From assembly GCA_046291695.1 (NCBI GenBank), contig JBKBSO010000002.1, positions 62,001-126,000 on the forward strand: a stretch of DNA of 64,000 nucleotides. Reading direction: 5' to 3'. A program made the position numbers and the translations under genes. The notes beneath the pieces were generated by a model. It was not told where the DNA came from and searched no databases. It saw nothing but the letters and a program-made list of their open reading frames with translations. This DNA comes from PNNG01 sp046291695 (GTDB lineage: Bacteria > Bacteroidota > Bacteroidia > UBA7662). Shown in pieces: positions 51,091-61,331 of the stretch (its first letter is position 1; the number at the start of each line of letters is the position of its first letter).

Positions 51091-53016
51091 ATGAAAACTC
51101 TACTTCTCATTTTGGCGCTATTAAGTGGGGCCATGCTCGCAGCGCAACCTGCACCAACAGTAGTCGATAGCCTGCTTGAGCGCGCCCAAAGCGATATACA
51201 CGATAGTCTGCGTTCCGAAGCTTATTTGTACCTCGTTTTTCATCATCGTACCAACAAAGAAGCAGCCTTGGCCTATGCACAGGAAGGCATTCTCTTGGCA
51301 CGCAAAGCCAATGCCCCGCGCATGCTTTTTAACCTCTACAATCAAATAGGCGTGGTACACGACCTCAAAAGCGACTATGCCAAAGCCTTAGAAGCCTATG
51401 CCCATGCCTTGCAATATGCCGAGCAAATGAAACGCGAAGATATGCTGGCAATGGTACATACCAACATAGGGCTCACTTATTCGAATTTGGGCGCTTCCGA
51501 CAAAGCCTTGGAACATTTATTTGAAGCATTAAATCATTATAGTGACTCCACCAAGTCAATCAGCTACCGGGCCAGTACCTATAACAATATTGGCATTGTG
51601 TATAGTTACAAACAAGAGCGAAAAATGGCCCGAGCGTATTTCGAACGAGCAATAGAATTGATAAAATCGCAAGACGACCTGTATAATCTGGCAGCATTCA
51701 TTAGCAATTTGGCCAATGAAGACCGCGAAGAGGGCAATTACGAATTGGCCATCCAATATTTTAAAGAAGCTTATGACATACATCAGGAGATAAACAATAC
51801 CTACGGCAAAGGCCTGGCCCTTTACAATATGGGCATCTCCTACCAAAATTTAAAAAATTTCGGTAAGGCAGAATACTATCTCCGACAAAGCGCTTTACTC
51901 AGGAAAGCATCTGGTGATCGATTTGGCCTTTCTATGACCTACAACATGTTATCGAGTGGCTACAGAGAAACCCAACAATTAGGCCGTGCACGGCTTTACA
52001 GCGACAGTGCCTTGGCCCTGGCCAACGAATTGGGTTCCGCGCTCATGATGTTTCGGGTTTACCGACAGCGCTGGTATTTGTTTCGTGAAATGGGCGATTT
52101 TAAAACCGCACTTGAAATGCATGTGCTCTACAAAGAATGGAGTGATAGTTTAAATACCGAAGCATCGGATAAGCGCCTCAAAGAAGTGGAGGTGCGTTAC
52201 GATGTCGCACAAAAAGACCAGCAGCTGGCCATCAGTCAAGTTGCCTTACGTGAACAGGCCGTATTGCTCGAGCGAAGGAAAATTACGGTATTCGCACTCA
52301 GCCTATTGCTTATGCTGGTGCTGCTCATTGCCTTGTTAATCAGGCAGCGATCGCAGCACCTGCAACAAAAACAAATGGCCGATGCCCGGGCATTGATGCA
52401 GCAACAGCAGTTAGAAGCGGTAATCAGCGCACAAGAAGCCGAAAAAACACGATTTGCACGCGATTTGCACGACGGCATGGGACAACTGCTTACCGCACTT
52501 AAGCTGAGCATTGAAGTCAAAGCCACCGAAAGCGGAGATAAAAGCCTGCAATTACTCGACGAGCTTTACAAAGAAGTACGCCACCTGGCCTACAACATCA
52601 TGCCACAAACCTTATTGCGAAAAGGCTTGGCACAGGCCCTCGACGAGCTAATGCGCAGGCTGGAACAAAGCAGTAAGGGCTCCTTTAAATGCTCCAGCAG
52701 CTTCTTTGGCACCGAAAACCGTTTGCCCTTGCCAAGCGAACAACTCCTGTACCGCGTAGTCCAGGAGTTGCTTACCAATGTAATGAAATATGCCGAAGCC
52801 AGTCACATTAGTCTGAACATGGTGATTGCCGATGGCCAACTTAGTTTGATGCTCGAAGACAATGGCAAAGGCTTTAATACGGCCCTGCTGCAGGGCTCAA
52901 AAGGACATGGTTGGGCAAACATCCAAACCCGACTGCAGATGTTGGGAGCCGAAATTGACGTAGACAGCATGCCCGGGCGGCCCGGAACTACCTTCAGCAT
53001 CACCATGAGGCTTTAA
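51091..53016 (+). CDS. TPR-containing sensor histidine kinase (NarL-partner type), orphan
   Basis: 641 aa. Signal peptide 1-19, then a periplasmic TPR array (~20-340), coiled linker, one membrane helix (~397-415, FALSLLLMLVLLIALLI), and a cytoplasmic HisKA_3 domain with phospho-acceptor His460 in FARDLHDGMGQLL. The HATPase domain has the N-box VVQELLTNVMKYAEA and G-boxes DNGKGF and GHGWANIQTRL. Such kinases normally signal to a LuxR/NarL-type response regulator, but none is next to it here. What the TPRs sense is unknown. It is followed 60 bp later by a separate promoter and oxygenase gene. Confidence 0.92.
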   Translation: MKTLLLILALLSGAMLAAQPAPTVVDSLLERAQSDIHDSLRSEAYLYLVFHHRTNKEAALAYAQEGILLARKANAPRMLFNLYNQIGVVHDLKSDYAKALEAYAHALQYAEQMKREDMLAMVHTNIGLTYSNLGASDKALEHLFEALNHYSDSTKSISYRASTYNNIGIVYSYKQERKMARAYFERAIELIKSQDDLYNLAAFISNLANEDREEGNYELAIQYFKEAYDIHQEINNTYGKGLALYNMGISYQNLKNFGKAEYYLRQSALLRKASGDRFGLSMTYNMLSSGYRETQQLGRARLYSDSALALANELGSALMMFRVYRQRWYLFREMGDFKTALEMHVLYKEWSDSLNTEASDKRLKEVEVRYDVAQKDQQLAISQVALREQAVLLERRKITVFALSLLLMLVLLIALLIRQRSQHLQQKQMADARALMQQQQLEAVISAQEAEKTRFARDLHDGMGQLLTALKLSIEVKATESGDKSLQLLDELYKEVRHLAYNIMPQTLLRKGLAQALDELMRRLEQSSKGSFKCSSSFFGTENRLPLPSEQLLYRVVQELLTNVMKYAEASHISLNMVIADGQLSLMLEDNGKGFNTALLQGSKGHGWANIQTRLQMLGAEIDVDSMPGRPGTTFSITMRL

Positions 53017-53050
53017 GCCAAAAACCACCGGTTGGCATTCTATGAATATG

Positions 53051-53058
53051 TATATTTG
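53051..53058 (+). promoter_or_regulatory. Promoter box of the oxygenase-chrA pair
   Basis: TATATTTG, exact TAnnTTTG, 18 bp before the ATG at 53077. A TTG at 53032-53034 is 16 bp upstream, slightly short of usual -33 spacing. It supports independent transcription from the kinase gene. Confidence 0.55.
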
Positions 53059-53076
53059 CCAAAATTAGCTCAGAAG

Positions 53077-54024
53077 ATGAACAACATTCCTTCGATTGAC
53101 CTGCATGATTTTGTATTTGGCGATGCTCAAAAAAGAGCCGCATTTGTAAAAGCACTTGGTGAAGCATACGAAACTGTTGGATTTGTAGCGGTTAAAAACC
53201 ACGGACTTTCCGACGAACTTAGTGCCGATTTATATGCCCAGGTAAAGGCCTTTTTTAAGCTGCCTGCCAATGTCAAGCAACAGTACGAAATAGCCGGTTT
53301 GGCCGGTCAGCGGGGTTATACCGGTTTTGGCAAAGAACACGCCAAGGGTCGGAATACAGGCGATCTGAAGGAATTTTTTCAATTTGGACAAGAAGTAACT
53401 GACGGCGACCCGGTAAAAGCCGAGTACCCCGATAATGTTCAGGTAGCCGAATTGCCCGCGTTTAATGACCGGGCCATAGCGGCCTACAAAACTTTGGAAA
53501 CCGCAGGAAGACATATGCTCCGGGCCATCGCCCTATTTTTGGGCATTGGCGAAAACTATTTCGACGATAAAATTCATAACGGCAACAGCATCTTAAGGGC
53601 CATACATTACGGGCCTATTACCAACGAACCCAAGGATGCCGTACGGGCAGCCGAACATGAAGACATTAACCTGATTACCCTGCTCATGGGCGCTTCGGCC
53701 GATGGTTTGCAAATTTTAAACAAAAACAACGAATGGGTAGCCGTAACCGCCTTGCCTGAGCAAGTAGTGGTGAATGTAGGTGATATGTTGCAGCGTCTCA
53801 CCAACAACCGCCTACGCTCTACTACCCACCGCGTGGTAAACCCTCCGCGCGAACAATGGGGAAGCTCACGCTATTCCATACCGTTTTTTCTACACCCGCG
53901 TTCCGACATGCGGCTCGATTGCTTACCGGCCTGTATCACTAACGAAAACCCCCTGCACTACCCGCCCATCACCGCAGGTGCATACCTCGAAGAACGACTT
54001 CGCGAAATAGGTCTCAAAAAATAA
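53077..54024 (+). CDS. 2-oxoglutarate/Fe(II)-type oxygenase (isopenicillin N synthase family)
   Basis: 315 aa from the ATG at 53077; an in-frame TTG start upstream would overlap the -7 box. The N-terminal domain (DIOX_N, VGFVAVKNHGLSDEL) and the double-stranded beta-helix core are present with His194-x-Asp196 (AEHEDINLIT) and His251 (TTHRVV) as iron ligands and a RYSIPFF strand carrying the Arg-x-Ser cosubstrate site. Substrate not predictable. The chromate transporter gene begins 3 bp after its stop. Confidence 0.9.
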   Translation: MNNIPSIDLHDFVFGDAQKRAAFVKALGEAYETVGFVAVKNHGLSDELSADLYAQVKAFFKLPANVKQQYEIAGLAGQRGYTGFGKEHAKGRNTGDLKEFFQFGQEVTDGDPVKAEYPDNVQVAELPAFNDRAIAAYKTLETAGRHMLRAIALFLGIGENYFDDKIHNGNSILRAIHYGPITNEPKDAVRAAEHEDINLITLLMGASADGLQILNKNNEWVAVTALPEQVVVNVGDMLQRLTNNRLRSTTHRVVNPPREQWGSSRYSIPFFLHPRSDMRLDCLPACITNENPLHYPPITAGAYLEERLREIGLKK

Positions 54025-54027
54025 AAC

Positions 54028-55218
54028 ATGTCTACCATCAGCCATTTACGAGCCAGGGTTTTCCTCCGTGATGTGCTGCTGATTTCCCTTTCGGCATTCG
54101 GTGGGCCGCAAGCCCATATTTCCTTGCTTTTCGACATCATGGTCGATCGTCGTAAATACCTCACCGAGCAAGAGTTGATGGAGCTGAATGCCCTATGTCA
54201 GGTTTTACCCGGACCTACTTCGACACAAACCCTAACGGCCATTGGCATGAAACTGGGAGGTCCGCGTTTGGCCTGGCTAAGTTTGTTGGTATGGGTGCTG
54301 CCCGCTTGTATGCTCATGACCATGATTGCTTTATTGGTCACCTATTTTTCACAAGAAGGATTTAAACTTGAACTCTTACGTTTTGTGCGTCCTATTGCCG
54401 TGGGCTTTATTGCGGTGGCAGGCTTTAGGCTAACCAAAAGCTTAATAAAAAGTCGTACCGAATGGTTTATCCTCTTACTATCTGTAGTCTTGAGTTTGGC
54501 ATTTACCAACTCGTTTACTTTTCCAGCGGTATTAATCGCAGGCGCTTTGCTATCTAACTTATTAAACCGCCAAAAAATCGAAAAAGAAGCCTACAACCTC
54601 AAGTCTATTCGTTGGGGCAATTTTTATCTTTTTGCAGGCATACTCCTAGTAGCCGTTTTTATCGGAAACTTCCTGCAAATAAAGCCCGTGCTCTTTTTTG
54701 AAAACATATACCGGTTCGGAAGCCTGGTATTTGGAGGCGGGCAAGTTCTCATCCCGATGATGTATGAGCAATTTGTAAGCGTTAAGGCCTTTATGACTGC
54801 CGATGAATTTTTATCGGGCTATGGACTCGCCCAAGCTATTCCCGGTCCGGTATTTTCTTTTGCTTCTTTTTTAGGCGCCATGTCGTTTCAGGAAAGTGGC
54901 TATTCGGCCATGATGTTGGGTGCAATTTTGGGAGGTATCGGCATATTTCTACCCGGCACATTGCTCATTTTTTTCATATACCCGGCTTGGGGCGAACTTA
55001 AAAAAATGCGAGGCGTGAAGCGCTCGCTTTCGGGCATCAATGCTGCGGCTACTGGCCTCATCATAGCTGCAGCCATCATCCTCATGGAACCGATAGGTTT
55101 TGATTTACTGAACCTGCTGGTGGTGGGGCTCACCTTTGTGTTGCTCCATTTTTTCCGAATTCCACCCCTGCTTATTGTTTGCCTAGGCATTATGGGCGGG
55201 GTGTTGTTCAATGCCTGA
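54028..55218 (+). CDS. chrA: Chromate transporter, ChrA family
   Basis: 396 aa, two homologous CHR halves. The first half has SAFGGPQAHISLLFDIMVDRR and CQVLPGPTSTQ. The second has VFGGGQVLIPMMYEQFV and GYGLAQAIPGPVFSFASF. About ten membrane segments. By family it exports chromate by proton-coupled efflux, but several ChrA relatives have other anion substrates. Expressed with the oxygenase gene by position. Its stop lies one base from the convergent stop of the CotH-domain gene, leaving no space for a shared terminator. Confidence 0.9.
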   Translation: MSTISHLRARVFLRDVLLISLSAFGGPQAHISLLFDIMVDRRKYLTEQELMELNALCQVLPGPTSTQTLTAIGMKLGGPRLAWLSLLVWVLPACMLMTMIALLVTYFSQEGFKLELLRFVRPIAVGFIAVAGFRLTKSLIKSRTEWFILLLSVVLSLAFTNSFTFPAVLIAGALLSNLLNRQKIEKEAYNLKSIRWGNFYLFAGILLVAVFIGNFLQIKPVLFFENIYRFGSLVFGGGQVLIPMMYEQFVSVKAFMTADEFLSGYGLAQAIPGPVFSFASFLGAMSFQESGYSAMMLGAILGGIGIFLPGTLLIFFIYPAWGELKKMRGVKRSLSGINAAATGLIIAAAIILMEPIGFDLLNLLVVGLTFVLLHFFRIPPLLIVCLGIMGGVLFNA

Positions 55219-55219
55219 T

Positions 55220-58200
55220 TTAATGGATAATCATTTGCCTGAAGTGCCAGTTTCCCCTTACTGTACTTATACGTATGCTGTAACTTCCTTGCGCCAAATG
55301 GTGCAAATCAACTTCCCAATGCTCAGCAGCTGCAGGCCACTTAAGATACATCAATTGGCGACCCCGGCTGTCGTAGAGCTGCAAGTACACAGCCTCCACA
55401 GGCAATTCGGGCCAACGCAAATAAAGCTTTCCGCTGCTAGGGTTGGGATATACGCGGGGTGCCGCTAAAGTCTCAGGTGCATTTAACCAGAGGCCAGTTA
55501 CTACATAGGCCAAAGAAGTATCCGATAAACAACCCGCGCTGTCGGCCAAGGCACGGTAACTGCCATTTTGGTTGATAATAAGATAGGGCAAACTATCCCC
55601 CGCCAACCAGATGTTGTTAAGAAACCAGAAATAGTAGGGGGCGTTTCCCGCATATAGCGTATCATTTTGCCGACTAATGCTGGGCTGAGAAGCCCGTTGA
55701 TCAAAGTCTACATCAATCACCCACAGTGTATCGCATTGAAAGCCCGGGATAAGGCCTTGATATTGTCCAGCCTGGCTTACCCAGTGGCCATTAGGCAGCA
55801 GCAGGCTGTCGCCCGCGCAAAGGCTAAAATTATCATACATTCTAATGAGACTATCGAGCTGCAGCCAAGTGTAAATGATACTGTCGCAACCCCATTCACT
55901 CAACAAGCTGTCGATATACAAACCTGGCATACTTACCGTATCGCCTCCAGGTAGCACATAAAAGCTGCTGTCGCAAATTTGCACACTGTCGGTAATCAAA
56001 TAGCTAGGATTGAATTGCAGATTTACCTGCCAAAGCGTGTCGCATTCACTTGAGCCTCCCGCCAACCGGCCCTGGTAACTTCCGGCCGCACTTACCACTT
56101 GGCCATCGGGCAAAACATAACTGCCACCTGCACAAATGCTCGCATTCAGCTGAAGCAAGGGCAAACTATCTAGTTGCAACCAGGTGGTGTGTACCGAGTC
56201 GCAGCCCAGCGAGCTTACCAAACTATCGGTATATACTCCCGGTAAATTCACACTATCTCCTCCTGGAAGTACGTACCATTCGTTAGCGCAAATGCGTACC
56301 GTATCGCTAAAGCCATACACGGCAAAATGCTGCAACGATACACTCCAAAGGGTATCGCAAGCAAATAAAACGCCCGACAATTGGCCCTGGTAACTTCCGG
56401 CCGCACTTACCACTTGGCCATCGGGCAAAACATAACTGCCACCTGCACAAATGCTCGCATTCAGCTGAAGCAAGGGCAAACTATCTAGTTGCAACCAGGT
56501 GGTGTGTACCGAGTCGCAGCCCAGCGAGCTTACCAAACTATCGGTATATACTCCCGGTAAATTCACACTATCTCCTCCTGGAAGTACGTACCATTCGTTA
56601 GCACAAATGCGTACCGTATCGCTAAAGCCATACACGGCAAAATGCTGCAACGATACACTCCAAAGGGTATCGCAAGCAAATAAAACGCCCGACAATTGGC
56701 CCTGGTAACTTCCGGCCGCACTTACCACTTGGCCATCGGGCAAAACATAACTGCCACCTGCACAAATGCTCGCATTCAGCTGAAGCAAGGGCAAGCTATC
56801 TAGTTGCAACCAGGTGGTGTGTACCGAGTCGCAGCCCAGCGAGCTTACCAAACTGTCGGTATATACTCCCGGTAAATTCACACTATCTCCTCCTGGAAGT
56901 ACGTACCATTCATTAGCGCAAATGCGTACCGTATCGATTTGAAAATAGGCAGGCTTGGTAATGAGATGCAAACGGCTGATGCTGTCGGTGCTTATTCGGA
57001 ATTCGTAGTTGCCCCCAAGCCGTAAACTATCGTTTCCAAACAGGTAGAAACTGTTGCTGCAAATGCTTACCGTATCGTAGCCATATTTTGCTGGAAAAGC
57101 TGAAAGGCTGATGTTATCAAACCGTTGATTACCATCGTTGGCGCTGATCTCGGGCCCCAGCAGAACCCACCGCAATCGCGCACTATCGGCATCGTGTAAG
57201 GCAGTTAGTGCGCTTAGGTCGAGTTGCATTGCCGCATAGTCGAGACCTACTCCAATCGAATCACGTACAATTTCCCATTGATGCTGTGGGTTAAGGTATT
57301 CAACCCGATGCCAAGTTGGACCATTATTGGTGCGCTTTAGGGTATAGTCAAGCCGCAGTTGTTGCCTGCTTTTGCTACTGAAGCATAGTTCCAGGCTCCT
57401 GTTGAGGGCCGGGTTTCGAACCCTTAGCGCAAATCCAGGCCCTTGTCCTTGTAGCAAAAGCAGGCTACTGCCATCGTTTACACGATCAAGCAGGCCAGCA
57501 CCACTACCCGTATATTGAATAAAAGCATGCCCTGCTTCACTGCTATCGGCCAAAATACTGTGCAGTGTCCCGCTGGCTAAATCGTTAAAGTGCCAGTAAT
57601 GTAATGCCGTACGGCTCGAATCGGGCACACCCCAAATGGCCAGATTGTCAATCCTGACGTTTCCCGAACTGCCACTATTGTTGGGCGGCAATAAGAGCAA
57701 TTTAAAACTAAGCAGTGGGTTATCGATAAATCCGAGTAGGCTGTCGGGTTGATATCGATAGCGCTGAAACTGCTCTGTAAGGCTAAGGGTATCTCCCAAC
57801 ACCTGCCAGCTTTGGTCGGGGGCAACCTGATACAGCAAGAGGGCATGCTGAGGACCATTAGATGTACGCATGGCCGAAAAGCTTAGTTCGCTTAACTTAT
57901 GGCCGGTAACCGGGCTGTTAAAAATCATTTCACGACTAACGGCCGGATTACGCAAACGTAGTGCCATTCCCGGGACTTCATTCAAAAGCAAATTTTGCCC
58001 ACTACCTTCATTTACCCGATCCATATAACCAGTCCCGCTACCTGGATAAGTGATGATGGCGTTTCCTGTAAAACTACTATCGGCCAATACATCGCTGACC
58101 GTACCCGAACCCAACTGGTTAAAATGCCAGTAATGAAGCAATTGATTCGGATTGGGCAATGGTTCACCTTCGATACTGATGTTGTCGAAACGCTGATTGC

Positions 58201-61174
58201 CTGAGCTAGCTGAAGCTGAAGGACCTTGAAAAATAAAGCGGAACTGTAAGTACGGCTGGTTATTAATGCCTTGCAACTGACTAAAATCATGCCTGATAAG
58301 CTGGTAGTTTTCAGTTACTGCCTGACCGGCTACTGCAGTCTGCCAAGGCTCATGACTGCCGGTACGATATTCAATACTGTGTAATTCTGCCCCATTATTG
58401 GTTCTGCTGGCAGCATAGCTGAGCTTTAGGGTTTGGTAACCCTCCGACGACGCATCCAATAATAAATATCGGCCTATGCTCGGGTTGCGAACGCGCAAGG
58501 CAAATCCCGCGCTATCACTAAAACGGGCATTGAGCAAACTACCATCATTTACCCGATCCATATAACCAAGGCCTGTGCCAGGATTGCTGATGTTGGCTGT
58601 ACTGCTGAAACTTACATGGGCGGGAATGCTGTCGAGCGTTCCCGAAGCCAACTGGTTGAAATGCCAATAATGCATCAAGCTTCGGAAAGCAGGCGTTGTA
58701 GTATCGGGCACAAATACAGCTTTTGCCCATAAACTATCCGTAGTTAAGGATATTGATTGAATGGCAAGATTACTATCAGGAAGCCCAATCCAATGACTGA
58801 AACGATAGCCCTGTTTTGACTGTGCCTGAAACCGTAATTCGAATTGCTTCGGGTAAACTCCCTGCCAATACATGCTGTCGTAAGCAATAGCATGTTGTGG
58901 TACTGTAATGCTGTTAACCCGAATTTCTCCTGCCGAACTATCGTTTATGGCCAAATAAACCTGGGCCAAACTATCAAGGCCAAAGCGCTCCTGCATATGC
59001 CTACGGGCTGAATCTGGCCATTGAAGCATATAATTCTCTATGGCGGCTACATTATTAAGCCATCTATTGACATCATGCATCGAATTCCAACGGCTGATAT
59101 GTTCTGGCATAAAAGAAACTAGGGAATCGCGCAAACTAAGGAGGGGGGGTACGGTAAGCTCAGGATGATACGTGGTATTTAATAAATCAAAAAAACGGCT
59201 GATAAAATAGGCGCGGTAATTTGGATTGTTCAATAGCGACCTTACCAATAAAGTTGCCCAATCAGGAAAGCGCGAACCCTCGGCAGTAGCGCTTGTGGTA
59301 TGAAACATCACATTGCCTGGTAAGCCAAGATTTGCGCCCCAATCTACGTCATAAAGCAACCAGCGCCAACGCCCATCATACATGCCTGCACCAGGCGAAT
59401 AACTTGCCCTATACCTCCAAAAGCGAATATTTTTGAATGGCCAATCGTTGTTCGAAAAGAATATTTGCGTGAGCCAATAATCCGTAAAGTTTTCAATGTC
59501 CATTTGCTGGCTTACCCAGCTGTAGGCAGCACTATCGCTCAGGTTATTTTGATGAAGAAAATTGATTAACTGGTTGTAATGCACACTATCGCCTGTTTCA
59601 GCAACACCGCTTCCTTCCAAAATATCCAAGTCGTTTTCAGCAATTCCGTACTTTCTTAAAAAATAAGCTGCATCATAACGTTCTTGCTGAGCCATAAGGC
59701 CCCAATATTCACCATTCACAAAAAGTATGGCAGGGCGGTTCGCCTGCGTTTCAAAACCTAGAGGGGCAGCAATACGCTGCAAGTACACATCGCGCAAATT
59801 GGTTGCAGCCCAATCAGCATTCCTCAGCAAAAAAGTGCTGTAGCTCGAATAGGCTAAGTCAGGAAAAATTTGATGATTAAAGTGGCTATTGCCATAACCC
59901 GAACGGGCATAAAAACGGTTATTTTTACTCGGGAGTGCCCTACCCCAATCACCATGTACTCGAAGTCCAACCTGCTGTGTCAAAATGGCTGCACTTTGTC
60001 CGTTCTCGAAATACTCAAAACCTGCCTCAACCTCCCAAGCCCTGCCACTTCGTCTGTAATTTGCAGGCATCCCAGGATCCACCGGAAAATTAGGGTTAAG
60101 ACGTCTCCAGTTATCAAAATCAATCCCGGGGACCCAAATGCCTTGGTAATAATCAAAAAGACGCTCGGCAGAGGCCGATAGGGAAATTACAGGAAGCTGA
60201 TAACGCGAACGGCCCAAGGAATCGATAATGTAAGTGGCCGTTACTGTTTCGCTCGCCATAGCGCCGGCTTTGTAGGCTTTGGCCCGTACTACGGTACCTT
60301 TTTTTATAGGTCCCGATGGAAAATGTTCGCCATTCCGATTGTAAGTAGTGGCAATGGTACTGATGGTGTTTGAGTCGGCCGATCGGTCATGCAAACTGAT
60401 TGGCCCCTGCCACACTTGGCTATGCATCCAGCCAAACAAGCTATCCCCTTCAGGGTCTCCGGGATTTTCGGGATATAGTTGCCTGTACACAAATGCTTTA
60501 CCACTCAGATTAGCTGTATCCGGTTCCGATCCGTCGAGGGTGTAAATGATCATCACACCACTATCAACACTACTCAAACTAAGTTGTTGGGTTTGTTGAT
60601 AAAAGCCCCCTGCAAGACTAAAGTTTACCGGTAAAAGTTTGCCATAGTACCCCGTAGCGTTATTGTTGCTTTGCGACGGTGTTGGATTCACAAAAAACTT
60701 CCAGTCGACACCCCCATCGGGTTGTCGGCCGTAACTTTGGTCCATGCCCAAGGCCACGGGACCTATGCTGTCTATACGGTTGCCATTACTATCGGTAAGC
60801 AGCAAAGGTTCGCCAGCTGCGCTGATGCTAAAATTGGTATGTAATACACTATCAAAGCGGTTCTTTCCACTGGCCCATACAATTAAAAATTGACCAGGCT
60901 GTAAGCTTACTGCCGGAAAAACCCATTTAAAAGCTTGATTCGCATTGTCGCTGATGCCCCAGCCAAGCAGGTTAACAGCTATAGAACCCGGGTTGTAAAG
61001 CTCTATCCAGTCTGCTGAATCACCATCTTCATCAAGCAAGCTGTTTGTATTGGAGGCTACAAATTCATTAATCAACACCTGCTGTTGAGAGCGAGCAGGC
61101 AAACTAATGAAGCAAAAAAACAACAGAAAAGGCAACCACATTTTAAAGATGGCGCGATTTAGTTTGGATAACAC
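55220..61174 (-). CDS. 1984-aa T9SS protein with lamin-tail, CotH-like and repeat modules
   Basis: The GTG at 61174 gives an N-terminus with a basic n-region (LNRAIFKMWLPFLLFFCF); an ATG 11 codons later would lack it. Order: signal peptide ~1-30; lamin-tail domain (~31-150, INEFVASNTN); chitobiase-C-like segment (YTLDGSEPD, ~225); CotH-like kinase-related domain (~330-700, VGLRVHGDWGRALP, LLYDVDWGANLG); InlB-like WIGLPD module; three ~180-aa HYWHFN beta modules (from ~831, ~1015, ~1191); a tandem repeat block (~1390-1800); T9SS tail (RVYPNPSSGKLY). CotH homologues can be protein kinases; activity here is not shown. Cell-surface or secreted. Role unknown. Confidence 0.9.
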   Translation of the reverse strand: MLSKLNRAIFKMWLPFLLFFCFISLPARSQQQVLINEFVASNTNSLLDEDGDSADWIELYNPGSIAVNLLGWGISDNANQAFKWVFPAVSLQPGQFLIVWASGKNRFDSVLHTNFSISAAGEPLLLTDSNGNRIDSIGPVALGMDQSYGRQPDGGVDWKFFVNPTPSQSNNNATGYYGKLLPVNFSLAGGFYQQTQQLSLSSVDSGVMIIYTLDGSEPDTANLSGKAFVYRQLYPENPGDPEGDSLFGWMHSQVWQGPISLHDRSADSNTISTIATTYNRNGEHFPSGPIKKGTVVRAKAYKAGAMASETVTATYIIDSLGRSRYQLPVISLSASAERLFDYYQGIWVPGIDFDNWRRLNPNFPVDPGMPANYRRSGRAWEVEAGFEYFENGQSAAILTQQVGLRVHGDWGRALPSKNNRFYARSGYGNSHFNHQIFPDLAYSSYSTFLLRNADWAATNLRDVYLQRIAAPLGFETQANRPAILFVNGEYWGLMAQQERYDAAYFLRKYGIAENDLDILEGSGVAETGDSVHYNQLINFLHQNNLSDSAAYSWVSQQMDIENFTDYWLTQIFFSNNDWPFKNIRFWRYRASYSPGAGMYDGRWRWLLYDVDWGANLGLPGNVMFHTTSATAEGSRFPDWATLLVRSLLNNPNYRAYFISRFFDLLNTTYHPELTVPPLLSLRDSLVSFMPEHISRWNSMHDVNRWLNNVAAIENYMLQWPDSARRHMQERFGLDSLAQVYLAINDSSAGEIRVNSITVPQHAIAYDSMYWQGVYPKQFELRFQAQSKQGYRFSHWIGLPDSNLAIQSISLTTDSLWAKAVFVPDTTTPAFRSLMHYWHFNQLASGTLDSIPAHVSFSSTANISNPGTGLGYMDRVNDGSLLNARFSDSAGFALRVRNPSIGRYLLLDASSEGYQTLKLSYAASRTNNGAELHSIEYRTGSHEPWQTAVAGQAVTENYQLIRHDFSQLQGINNQPYLQFRFIFQGPSASASSGNQRFDNISIEGEPLPNPNQLLHYWHFNQLGSGTVSDVLADSSFTGNAIITYPGSGTGYMDRVNEGSGQNLLLNEVPGMALRLRNPAVSREMIFNSPVTGHKLSELSFSAMRTSNGPQHALLLYQVAPDQSWQVLGDTLSLTEQFQRYRYQPDSLLGFIDNPLLSFKLLLLPPNNSGSSGNVRIDNLAIWGVPDSSRTALHYWHFNDLASGTLHSILADSSEAGHAFIQYTGSGAGLLDRVNDGSSLLLLQGQGPGFALRVRNPALNRSLELCFSSKSRQQLRLDYTLKRTNNGPTWHRVEYLNPQHQWEIVRDSIGVGLDYAAMQLDLSALTALHDADSARLRWVLLGPEISANDGNQRFDNISLSAFPAKYGYDTVSICSNSFYLFGNDSLRLGGNYEFRISTDSISRLHLITKPAYFQIDTVRICANEWYVLPGGDSVNLPGVYTDSLVSSLGCDSVHTTWLQLDSLPLLQLNASICAGGSYVLPDGQVVSAAGSYQGQLSGVLFACDTLWSVSLQHFAVYGFSDTVRICANEWYVLPGGDSVNLPGVYTDSLVSSLGCDSVHTTWLQLDSLPLLQLNASICAGGSYVLPDGQVVSAAGSYQGQLSGVLFACDTLWSVSLQHFAVYGFSDTVRICANEWYVLPGGDSVNLPGVYTDSLVSSLGCDSVHTTWLQLDSLPLLQLNASICAGGSYVLPDGQVVSAAGSYQGRLAGGSSECDTLWQVNLQFNPSYLITDSVQICDSSFYVLPGGDTVSMPGLYIDSLLSEWGCDSIIYTWLQLDSLIRMYDNFSLCAGDSLLLPNGHWVSQAGQYQGLIPGFQCDTLWVIDVDFDQRASQPSISRQNDTLYAGNAPYYFWFLNNIWLAGDSLPYLIINQNGSYRALADSAGCLSDTSLAYVVTGLWLNAPETLAAPRVYPNPSSGKLYLRWPELPVEAVYLQLYDSRGRQLMYLKWPAAAEHWEVDLHHLAQGSYSIRISTVRGNWHFRQMIIH
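56069..56936 (-). repeat. 315-bp near-perfect tandem triplication
   Basis: Period exactly 315 bp: CCTGGTAACT occurs at 56071, 56386 and 56701. The copies differ at only a few bases (for example GTTAGCGC/GTTAGCAC and CAAACTATC/CAAGCTATC). Each encodes a 105-aa unit with ICANEWYVLPGGD, GCDSVHTTWLQLD and ICAGGSYVLPDGQ. The last copy runs into unique sequence near 56937. The near-identity indicates a recent duplication. Confidence 0.95.
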
Positions 61175-61331
61175 CGCGGAAATTTACGTCAAAAAATCAA
61201 ATGTCTGAAGCGCTTTTGAGGAATAATTCACTGTAAGTGCGCAGCAGACCTGCTTACGGTCGTCATTTCGGCAACCAACATAAAGCATTCACCGCCTTGT
61301 TCACCAGCTCGGGCCAAACTGGCTCCTTACA

